Assembly (NCBI GenBank): GCA_030248225.1
Contig: JASANE010029447.1
Location: 1 to 64,000, forward strand
From: Trileptium ribeirensis
Lineage: Eukaryota > Nematoda > Enoplea > Enoplida > Thoracostomopsidae
DNA length: 64,000 nucleotides
Reading direction: 5' to 3'
In this document: positions 12,601 to 24,600 of the stretch, piece after piece
Layout of the letters: every line of letters starts with the position of its first letter
How positions within the stretch are numbered: the stretch's first letter is position 1
Position numbers and translations under genes: made by a program
Notes under the pieces: model-generated
Told to the model about the DNA's origin: nothing
Seen by the model: only the letters and a program-made list of their open reading frames with translations
Databases searched by the model: none

Positions 12601-15600
12601 CACATTTTTGTTTCACCATTACCTACATGTGTAGATGGACTAGCATTGTGCAAAACAGCAATAGTGTACTTTTGATACAGTTGTTTTCTATGTTCGTTTT
12701 ACGTTTTAAAGTTGGACATAAAGATGCATACTGGATGAAAATATTTGCAATAATCGATTGATGATTTGGGAAATAATTATTTAAAGCGCCTGGTTGCCAC
12801 TTTCGTACTTACAAACGCAAGAATAAATTGCATTAAACGTTAGGAGGAAGACTAAGCGATGAATGCGTTTCTGATGCGTTACACCAGGCATATATTAGAA
12901 CAAATAACTGTCCAAATTGCTTCTGTCGCTAAATATCTGAAGATACACACTTGGACAATTGAAACTGACAACACCTACAAATTGGGCGTTCGTCCCACTA
13001 AAATGGGACATCATCAAGCAACCGGCCTAACAAATCGTTCGAAATAAAAAGAAGTTCGACCGCACGGTACTAAGGATTCAAAACAATCGACTAGTTAACA
13101 TTCTTCTATCCAAAGTCAAGCAGAACCGCTCACCACATCCACAAACTCGTGCACAATGCGGCAGTTCGACGCAGCCCTTTGCTGTGAATGTCAACGATAG
13201 GTTGGTGACGACTGTTTCGCATGTGGTAACTTGACAATTCCTCTGAACCACAAAATGTAATAGCTGGTGTGCCACAAGGTACATTATACCCATTTATATA
13301 TTAATGGTGTAGTGTCTTGTTTAAACAATGTTTCATTTAAATTATTTGCTGATGATGTTAGAATATATATTACATTCGACAAGAACGTTCTCGTGTATCA
13401 ATGCAAGACGCACTTAATCTAATGTAGAACTGGTCTTCTAGCTGGCAGCTTTCCATATCACCATCAAAATCTTGGTAAAGGCAATATACAAATAAGTTAT
13501 AGTATAAACGGTACCGACTTGTCCACTTTGTATCAAGTAAAAGATTTGGGTGTAATAGTTAATTATAATCTAAAGTCTCATATAAATTCAATCATTTCAA
13601 AGGCGCATCGTAATTCTAACATGCCGTTTCGTTGTGTTATAAACTGCGACCCACTTGCCTTACTTGATTTTTACAAATTCTGTGTTCGGCCTTTTTTGGA
13701 ATATTCTTTGTCAATCTGGCCTCCCTAATTCATAATGGAGATAGACAAAATTGACCGTGTACAGAGATATTTTACTCGAAGACTAAATTATAGAAACCTC
13801 GGAGCCTCTATAAGTTACAAGGAGAGCCTAAGACTACAATCTTGAACCCTTAGAGTTGCGTCGTCTATGAGCAGATCTTTGCATAATTTTAAAATGTGTG
13901 AACCCAGATGTAAATGCTTGTCAAATGTTCATGTTCTCACAGAATATCAGTACTGAGGAAACAGTAAAAAGCTTGTAAAACGTAAGTTCCATACCAGTAC
14001 AGCAAGAAATAACTTTGCTCCGCGGCATGTTGACATATAGAACTCTTCACCTAAGTCAGTCGTATGTTCAACGAATTTAAGAACTTTTAAACAGTTCGAA
14101 AAGAATAATATTTTAAGTCGACAGCTCTACTATGAACGGAACTTAGATTCGATGTAAGAATACGACTCATCCCCCTTTCTAACCTTTTATTGAATATTCT
14201 TGGTTGCTTTAAACTGGCAAACATTCTTCAAACCTTTAATATCGATTATTTCGTTCTACCATGTATATCTATGTATGCATGTAATCTTGATGTTCAACAA
14301 ACTCTGACTTTAAATGGCAATATATATCTGTTACGATTACATATATATATATTCCGAGATGTAAAACCATGGCGTATAACCTAAAGTCTGAAGCAAAGTT
14401 GTCGGTGTGCTAGTTTTGCAGTGTCCTCTTGGGATGTATTTTTACAAAAAAAACTAAGTTGGCGAAACTATATGAATTTTGATAGGTATACACATTATCC
14501 TCGTGAGGCGTCACCCATACCCCCAGATCGAACCGACGACTCCACATGTCAGTCACGTAACTTTAGACGGTGAGGAAAGCGACGCAAGCACCCGCTACGG
14601 TGCCGCACTCCAGGCCAACCGGCTGATCACCCCGTTGAAAGGCGCAGCCCCATCGCCCTAGATATTTTACATCAAAAATTAAAACTGTTACAAATAAACT
14701 ACAATATTTTCACCAAAAATGAACTGAGGTCCGAGCCCAAAAATTTCAGAAAGCGCAGTGCGCGCAAGATAATTCGAATACTACCACCAGACCATTAATT
14801 AAAAATATAAATACCAGGGAATAACCGGAACCGGAACCGTTCATGTAAACCGGATCCGGAACCTGGTCTTTGAAATTTATATATAGTAAAACAGATGATG
14901 GAAGAAATGAAGGTATAGTGGATTTAAATGCATTAAAAATACCTTTTACACTAAACTTAATGTATTGCGATGGTATTATTGTCTTTCTGAAACTTTAAAG
15001 AGACTGAGGAAGCTAATAATGTTTATTTATGGATCAAATATGTCGGTTTTTGGACATTCAGAGCAAAAAATGTCTTCCACTATACACCATTGCGTATACT
15101 GCGTCAAATCGAATGTGCTTACAAAGCTTGGAGCGTAAAATGCACAATTTCGCTCTGTCTCCAGTCGCCTCCCTTTACTACACATACGTTTGTTGCATGT
15201 TCTTCTGTAGGAAACTTAAAATTATTGGATTCTATGATTCTAAGAGAAAATATTAGACAGAAGGTAATTTTCTTATCATTGGTCAGAGACACTGTTTAGC
15301 CTAGCGTTGAACAAACAGTGCCAGTCAGTTAGATGATAATAATGATAACTTTCTAATCAAAATGCTATAAATGAGACAAACTGTGATGCTGCTCGCACAG
15401 TTTCAATAAATACAGTTCATTGCCAAGAAAGCAGTTTCTATCTGCGTTGCAGATGTTAGTTTACTTCAATTTAGACTGATTTACCAAGTTTACAAGCGCA
15501 CTGGCGGGTGCTTGACGCAATTTATGTCAGCTAAGCATACCCTAAGTACTTCTGCATAAGCCATACTCTGTTACCGACTTGGACCGGTTTAATTCGAACG

Positions 15601-18600
15601 TACCCCGCAGAATTCTGAATGTGTAAAATAGCTGCTACAAGCATCGACCTGGCTTTGCTTTAACAAACTCCTGCAGGTTATTATGAAAAATTCCTGCTCA
15701 AATTATGTGCCCTACTTACGTTTCACACGGCAAATTGGTTAGTTAATCTTTTCTTTTGCTTGGTTGTATTGGAGCTTTATCATTGTATAATATATATTAC
15801 CTATGTTTGGATTACAGGATGAAGCAAAAAACGTGGAAAATTTCAAACAAAATTTTTAAACCGGAATTCCGGTTCCGGTATGGTTTTTGCCCTTTGCCGG
15901 AACCGCAACCGGAACACGATTTTCGCCGGAACCGGAATTCCGGTTACTCCCTGATAAATACAGTACCCGCCAAAAATGGCTGTAATTCGCTCGAGGTAAA
16001 TTTGTTCTAAAAAGAGAATTGATTATTAATTTAAATAGTCTCGAAATCTCGTAAGAGCCGCTCGCTCGAAATCTGACGGTCATTTCCGGTGTGTACTGTA
16101 GATCGGTGATGCAGCCCCACTGACCAGTTGTTCAGGAAGGCAGTTTTAGAACACAAGTTCAACGTTATCAGCCGTTCAAGTCATAGATGTAGAAGGTCCG
16201 CCGGCTTAGGAGTAGATGGTCCCGGACGAAGTGAATTTTTGAAATTTTCAAGAAGTCATATTTTTCCCAATGACGCTAAAATTTCTTCCAAAATTTTGTT
16301 AAAAGTTTGGTCATTTTTTGCTAATTTGTGCCAATTTTTGCCACATTCTCCCAATTTTTTCTCTCAAAACAGTTCGCTCGCTGGGTGAAAGTGCTGTTAG
16401 ACACCCAGGGAAAAGGTAACCCCCGCTCCCGATATCGACACCTACGATTTAAGCCATCTCTAAATATATATATATACCGTTTTCCATGAGATAAAAGACA
16501 ACTTGATACCGTCCAACATCTATGAAGACATAAAGTTTTCTGTTTTCTCTTGAACCCAGTGTTTTTATCACTGATACAAAATTGTTATGAAATATTCATT
16601 TTGCTTAACACCTCACGGTTTAAACGTATATAAATGTAAGAATATGACGCATGAAACAGTTCTCAGTGTAAGTTTGTACAATTCTGCGCGATTAGAAAGT
16701 ATTCTCTCCCATAAGCCGATATTGAAAAACATTATTTCGTTACACACCCATTACAGTTGTCAGTTATACATAATACAGGTGACTTTTCATCGCTTTGGCC
16801 CTAGCTTTGACCGCATACCAAGGAGTAACCGGAATTCCGGTTCCGGTTCCGGCGAAAATCGTGTTCCGGTTGCGGTTCCGGCAAAGGGCAAAAACCATAC
16901 CGGAACCGGAATTCCGGTTTAAAATTTTGTTTCAAATTTTCCACGTTTTTTGCTTCATCTGTGGTCCAAACATGTAATATATACATACACAATGATCAAA
17001 TTCCAATACAACCTAGCAAAAGAAAAGATTAACTAACCAATTTGCCGTGTGAAACGTAAGTAGGGCACATAATTTGAGCAGGAATTTTTCATAATAACTT
17101 GCAGGAGTTTGTTAAATCAAAGCCAGGTCGATGCTTGTAGCAGCTATTTCACACATTCAGAAGTCTGCTGGGTACGTTCGAATTATACCGTTCCAACTCG
17201 GTAACAGAGCATGGCTTACGTAGAAGTACTTAGCCTATGCTTGGATAACATAAATTGCGTCAAGCACCAGCCGGTGCGCTTTAAACTTTGTAAATCAGGT
17301 GAAATTGAAGTAACGTTATCTGCAACGCAAGCAGAAACTGCTTCCTTGGCAATGAACTGTATTTATTGAAACTGTGACCTATAAATAAACATTATTAGCT
17401 TCCTCAGTCTCTTTAAAGTTTCAGAAAGGCAATATTACCATCGCAATACATTAAGTTTAATGTAAAAGTTATTTTTAATGCATTTTAAATCCACTATACC
17501 TTCATTTCTTCCATCATCTGTTTTACTATATATAAATTTCGAAGACCAGGTTCCGGTTCCGGATCCGGTTTAAATGGACGGTTCCGGTTACTGGTTCCGG
17601 TTCCGGTTATTCCCTGCCGCATACGTATGGAAATTCAATACTAACCACACAAATCTATAGGTCTGGATCACAGCTGGAGTAATTAATGTGGAAAAAATTT
17701 TAGACAAAATTTTTTAAACAGACTTCCGGCTCCGACATGTTTCTGTTTCTTACCTTTGGCCGGAACCGAAACCGGTAAATGATTTTCGCCCGAAGCGGAA
17801 TTGAGGCTACTCCCTGATATACATATGCTTATTATGTACGTATCTATATGCAATGCACCCGATAGCATTATAAAAACCTTATTTTCCGTATTTGTGCAAG
17901 CACAGCACCATAATAATTGTTATTATTATAGCCACCGTCGCCCTAAAAGACGACAACTGACATTTTATACGCACGGATATACGATGCTAGTGATATATAT
18001 TTAGCGCTTGAAAAATGAAATCGTTCAAAATATAACCAAAAAAGAAATATATATGAAAGATAAACGCTCATAAAGAATATAAATGATCGATAGCGAACTC
18101 AATACCGAGCACAACACTCATCCAGAAAAACTGACAACCAATGAATACTATCCTACTTATTATATATTTGATATTACCAAGGGTAGACAATTGTTTACTC
18201 AAAAGTATGTTAATTAAGTCCAAGCAATGTAAAAAAACTATGTCGCTGTCCTCCTCCAGCGACTGATTCTATCCCCTTAGATTTCGCTAGAGGAGATAAA
18301 TGTCCCCTCACGATTTTATATTCGGGGCGTGTTGTTCCTACGTGATGTCAGGGGGACATTTTGTCCCGAACCCTACGAGATGTCCGCGACCGAAATGTGT
18401 GGGCATAGAAGAGTGTCCCTCCATGAAACGCATGAGGGGCTCAGCGCGAAACACATCTCTATAATTATAGTTCTAGACTGTTTCTTCTTAAGCTGAAGTG
18501 CCTAACTCTCTTTTAATGATCATCAGCTCTTGATATCATTGACATAGCCAGAATTTTCCGGTGAAGGATATTCTCGAAAGCGAGCTCATTCCACTCGCGA

Positions 18601-21600
18601 GCGAGTGGAACGAGAATTTTCAATTTTGGCTCTGGAGGTTGGTTGAGGAGGTCCTGTTTGTGTGTATGTGTCGCACCTGGATCTCGATAACGGTTGGGCG
18701 GATTTTGATGCAGTTAGCTCATTCGAACCGCAATGGTCGATTTAGGTGTAGTGACGGAGCCCGATTTTTGAATTTTTCCCGTGGGAAAAGTTATGGGGCA
18801 AAATGACGTCATTTTGGCCCATATTTCGGGCACCCCCTCCAGTTTTTGCGAATTTTCTCAATAAGTCAACAATCCGCAAACTAATAGGCCTATTCCATGT
18901 AGCTTTACCAGGGCTTTTCAATGATATATAACAAGTTTTTACAACTACTTCCCAATCTGGAGTCTATAAGCTTATAGTTAGCGCCAAATTTCATTTTGGT
19001 GAAAAGTCGTGGGAAATGCACCTAAATGTGTGTTTTTTGTTGCTTTTAGTGTCTTATATGGGGTTTTCTGGGCAGATAAACTCATTGCAAGTGTTAAAAA
19101 TATTGTTGGGCAAATATTTTTTACACTTCTGGTTCATACTTGGCATAAAAAATGACGTTTTCGAAATTTTTGGTGACAAGTCGTGGGAAAAGCACCTGAA
19201 TGTGTGTTTATTGTTGGTTTTAGTGTCGGATATGGGGTTTTCTGGGCCGACAAGCTCATTGCGAGTGTCAAGAATATTGTGTGGCAAATATTTTTCACAC
19301 TTCTGCTTCATACTTGGTATGAAAAATGAGATTTTTCTCAAGTGTCGGTTTGAATTCTTTAACGTTCTTTTCACGGTCAATTTAGGGTTTTATTGAATTA
19401 TTAAATTGTTAGTTCATTGTTTTTGTACTCGTTGTATGATGTTTTGTCTACTGCATACGTTGGCTATCAAAAGAGGCGGGCGTAACTATGACTCATCACT
19501 CACGGTTTATATAATGCTGCACCTGCGTACTGTGTGTAGGCTTTGTTTGTGTGTGCTTTCTACAACAGACTTCGGGGGATTGTTCTCACCACTCGAATTC
19601 TGGCTCGCAAGCGAGCTTCACTAGTTCATAGTTTTATATCTCAACGCCGAAGGTTTCGTCCACAAAAGGTTTGGTATGGGGACTGAACATTGGAGACCGC
19701 ATCGGAATAAAAAATAATCTGATCCGACCAGGCCGTAGCGCGAAACAATAATAACACGCTAACCGGCTGTCTAAAAGGAATTGTTGCTCGAAACTTGGCT
19801 GTGTGTAGATTTTCTACCAGTGTTTTATACCTTGAGCCCCGTCACCATCACATCGTTTACATGTGCTACTGCTTCGAGTATATTCCTTTCAACGTAGTAA
19901 TCGCAGTTCATTATTCACCGCGCTTAGCCCAAACCAAATATTATGGAGCCTTAGACTAAGCCTACCCAGCCCGAAGACAGACATGATACCGGTCTCTAGC
20001 TGGGATACATCTTCCGGCTACTTTCTATTTCTATGTTATATTAGTACATCGTTCAAACGTTTTCCCTATTGCAGCTTAAAATACCACAGAGCTTACCGCC
20101 ATTAGCTAAAATCTAATGGTCAATTCCATTACGGAGCCCGAGTACCCTACCATATCACGGTCAGCACTATATGGGCAACTAAGAACAAAACTAACAAATT
20201 AAAGATTAATAGTTGATATTGTCGATGTCGCTTCCGCCATATTGAAACGACGCGAGAGTAGCAAGTGGAGCGTTGGTTCCAAATAGCGCAAAAAAATTTT
20301 TTAGTATCAGGCATAAGTCACTACTGGATTGATTTTGCGTGATTTGAAGCCTCATAGGATTTAGTTGTGCATCTGGCTTTGCGTTTGCGGAGCCCCGATG
20401 ATTTTCTGTTCACAAATTCTAACAAAACAGAGCATCAAAAAAACGTAAAATGTATGCTGTGGAATCGTGCGTTCAGGATTTGCAACTGTGCTGTTAACAC
20501 TATGTTAGAGCATTTGTTTTCGACTTATAAACCCACGTATATAAGTACTCCAAAAGGCGATACATATTTCTAAAATTTTGTGCACGCTAAATTCAACTAC
20601 GTGTAAGGGTGAACCATGAACTTAAAGGTAACCTCATCGGCTAAACACGATAACTGCGTTCTTTTAAGCCTACAATGAAGATGACATCACGATAATGCAA
20701 CTGAAACGGGCTAAAATGTTCAGTTTTGGCATAATTCAACTTGGTTTCATGTAGAAAGCTAGTACGAACTTAAAGAGTTCGTGTTATTTAATACTATGTA
20801 AGCAAATATAATTACGGGCTATGCTTCGAATTCCGCACGCTTTAGGCGTTTGCAAAATAAAGTGATTGCAACATGAATAAATAAACGGATTTTAGCCGAC
20901 GTTTGATAAGCGGACATTATGTGCATTATAACAGGAATATTATTACATGGATTCATATATAGACCTGGTCGGTTTGGACTACACAGCTGATCACTATTAC
21001 TGTTAGATCTAAGATTTTCATGTACTATGTATCGAATTAATCGACAAGTTATCGAGTTGATCAACAACAAGTTCTAACGGTGCCCCAAGGTTGCATACAA
21101 ATCTGCATTATGGTAATAATGAGTCAATAGGCATCGATACAAATAAGGGCTTAGAAGCACGATTAGTCTATAATCATGATAAATTTTATAAAATACACAC
21201 CACAGCTTCAAAGGCTCGCCAACATCTTAGCAATAATCTATGGGCAAATTGACGGCGATAATCGGCTTAGCAACAAACACACCGGTTTAGCCATCATGCA
21301 CATGTCGGATTAAATCGCAAGGCACCGCAGATCGACTTTACTTGTTGCTCAAACCACGCGCTTAATATGCGTAAATAACTGGTAAACCCATGGACCCACC
21401 CAAGAAAAAGCAGACACGAATATTACATGTGAAATAAGCCGCAGGATTTAGATTCTTGCTTGCTTTATGTTCACATTATGTTAAATCCAAAACAATGCAT
21501 CATATGCTGCATAGCGGCTTTCTCGATGTACAAAATTAGACTAAGATGATCCAACTATTTCCATTGGTTATGGAAATGCGATCGCTTTCGTATCATTTGG

Positions 21601-24600
21601 ATCTGATGGCCGTTTTATAAACCTATTTGAGCCCTAAAATCCTGCAACAAAGGATCACCTTATGCAAGAGCTATATATACAATTTTATAGAACCTTAATT
21701 GCTCCACAAAAAGAACCTGATTGACTGAAATATGCGCATTCTAGCAAAAACTTGTCCCAACACGACACACTTTTACGAAGAAAGGTGTTGGAATCCGATT
21801 CCGGCCATAATCAAACAACGTTAAATATAGGTTTCAAGCTTTCGTGTGATCGAGATACGATCGGACCGCAAGAAAACATCCATGTACAGATAATCCCAAA
21901 TTTCACAACACGACAAGTAAGAATTCTTCGTTAACACTCACAGGTCTATAATTATATACACAGCAAGCATTGGAGCAATTTTCTATTTGGTTTAACTACA
22001 CCGTTCATTCACAAGTGCAACATCATACCTAGTAATTTTTCTACATTTTAGGACTTGTGTGTAACGTAACGATAAATTCGACACATATATACCACATATT
22101 ATATTGTTTCACTGTACGTGTAATACTATACTGGAAAATTAATACCCTAGTTGGTCATTTGTCCACATCAATTTGCAATGGTTTAGGGCAAAATTATCGC
22201 TAAAGAACAAGCTGTTCGTTCATCCAATTTTTCGTCGATGTAAAAAACAAACCCATTTCCACGGAACCATGTGGAAACTTTTAACTTTATGTGCGAGAAT
22301 GTTTTGTTTGTATTATTAGCAACAACCTTTTTTCTCCACTTCCCAGAGACTCTTCAAATGGCACGTGTATATAGCTGCTGCCAACCGAAAAGCCACAGCG
22401 TCGAATTCGATATGGTGGTGTTTTACACAAACAAGCTCGTACACGCCAAGTCAACATAATATAAAAAACACATACTGTACTCACTTCAGCTATCGATGGA
22501 CACAGATGGGTCGGTAAGCAGTCACATAGAAAAGCTCCTCAGTGTGCTTTGTGCCTTTATGCCCAGCTCGGTCTGTTTTATTATGACTATCACAATTTGA
22601 AAAAACACATAAAAACAAGACGACAGAATTAAGCAAATTGTATATATTATATTTTGTAACTGCATCAACAACTGCTCTAGCACTGTTGTACCAGCCGTCT
22701 TTCACTACAACAGCTAACTAAATCAAGTTAGTTTTATTTGCTGTGTAGCTGTTTCCTAGCTACAACAATAAAATGTAGTCCGAAATTGGGACTAAAGCAA
22801 GCAAAGGCGTTGAGCTCTAGACGAAGCCAGCGTTCGACTACAGCTACAACAGCTAACGACAACTACAAAGGCTCAACTTTATTTACCATTCATTTGTCGC
22901 ACACACACAAGCATTCAACACAATAAATATAGTAATGTAATACAACAAAAACAACTACAATGGCAACAAGTATAATGGATTGGACAACAAAACAAATAAA
23001 CATTGGTTGGTTGCATTGTTGCGCGACAATGATCACAGGATCGCAATCATTGGGGGATAGTAAGCAACGACGCGACCACATAGAAAACGATAAACAAATA
23101 AAACAATAAATGCCGTAGCTTGTGTCCAGCTGTGGTGGTGGATTATCATCGAACAAAATAATACGTAAATGAGATTCAGTTGATTCGGTATATTAACTGC
23201 GTTTTTCTATAAGTAAACGGATATTTATGATGATTAGAATTGTTTTAGTATTGCAATAAAATAGACAGTGTTAAATTTTTGAGGCAATTGTCAACAAAAC
23301 AGTTATCCAATGCAGTGAAAATCGATAACGCTTAGCAGAAAATGAAAACTAGCGAAATGTTGCAAACAGCTAGCTCCTCCAAATCAAAGAGTGCGAGGGG
23401 GTTGGGAGCTGGCATTTTTCAAAAATTTTCGATTCCCGCTGGAAAAAAGATTACCCACAGCTCGTGCACCTTGGCATATAAGCAAATTTTTGTTTGTCTC
23501 CGTAAAATACTTCACAGGCGACGCAAAATTAATTATAGTTTTTAAAATAACTAAAGCTGGGAAGCTAAAAATTCTATTAAAGTCCGTACAAATTAGCTAC
23601 TAGCTGCAATAACCCCATTAGAACCATAATTATATGCACCGTTTTTAGATGGTTTATATAGTTTCGAGGCCCACCTTTTATATTCACTACATTCGAATCT
23701 GAGCGAATGGTCCTCTCTGGCTTGCTTCTGAACAAAATTTTCGGCGAATGAAGTGAAAGCAATAATAAATTAACATTGAACGGCACTGGTTTGGAACAAC
23801 GATTAACTAGACTTGTAACTAAATTTCTAAAGGGTCCATATACATAGTAATTACATTGATGGCAAAATATATTCTATATCCCCCAAAGAACACGCAGTGA
23901 TTGACAGCGACTAGACATTACCTAATATGCTTTATTATAATAACTTTTAGGCTAACGATGCAAATTTAATGAACAGCAAATCATGTCCACGGGAGTGAAT
24001 CGTGATCTTGTATGGTTCGATATAAGCCTTGCAGCCACCAAAAATATATTCTATATCCCCCAAAGAACACGCAGTGATTGACGGCGACTAGACATTACCT
24101 AATATGCTTTATTATAATAACTTTTAGGCTAACGACACAAATTTAATGAACAGCAAATCATGTCCACGGGAGTGAATCGTGATCTTCTATGGTTCGATAT
24201 AAGCCTTGCAGCCACCAAAAATATATTCTATATCCCCCAAAGAACACGCAGTGATTGACGGCGACTAGACATTACCTAATATGCTTTATTATAATAACTT
24301 TTAGGCTAACGACACAAATGTAATGAACAGCAAATCATGTCCACGGGAGTGAATCGTCATCTTGCATGGTTCGATATAAGCCTTGCAGCCACCGGAAAGT
24401 ACTGTCGCATTTAGAACGAACATCGAACAATTCCTATCAATCCGAGCACAAGTCTCGAACAGACTTCTATTAGCCATCAAACAGATTTCAAAAAAGCTGT
24501 CCACTTATAACTTCGAACAAAATGTCATCCGAATAAAATTTTGGAAATTTTCGCGCGAACATTGCAAAAACTCCAAAAAACTCTCAGTTTCTGACGAATA

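Larger units (their letters stand above)
5532..12759. repeat. 3.6-kb head-to-tail tandem duplication
   Basis: Unit 1 is 5532-9138 and unit 2 is 9139-12759. The junction at 9138 changes from ...TAATCGAT (the right end, as at 12758) to TTTTTTCTTTAAGAGC (the left end, as at 5532). Both units share the internal deletion, so the deletion came first. Confidence 0.85.
9139..12759 (-). mobile_element. CR1/L2-like LINE, copy B (defective, tandem to A)
   Basis: Nearly identical to copy A with an offset of 3607 bases at the left end and 3620 at the right end. It includes the same missing RT core and the same leader and flanking sequence up to 'TTGCAATAATCGAT'. It lacks copy A's last 180-250 bases (the 3' end), being joined at CTTTAAGAGC directly to the leader flank of copy A. 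That is a segmental head-to-tail duplication rather than two insertions. Confidence 0.85.

Noticed and set aside
23865..24395. CRISPR-like array
   Set aside because: Three contiguous 177-bp units without short repeats and unique spacers, in a eukaryotic intron.
24301..24504. 177-bp repeat frame ('HDLLFI.F') as alternative NDRG cap exons
   Set aside because: Only a loose similarity, poor splice sites, and a stop in the frame; exon 8 was found elsewhere.
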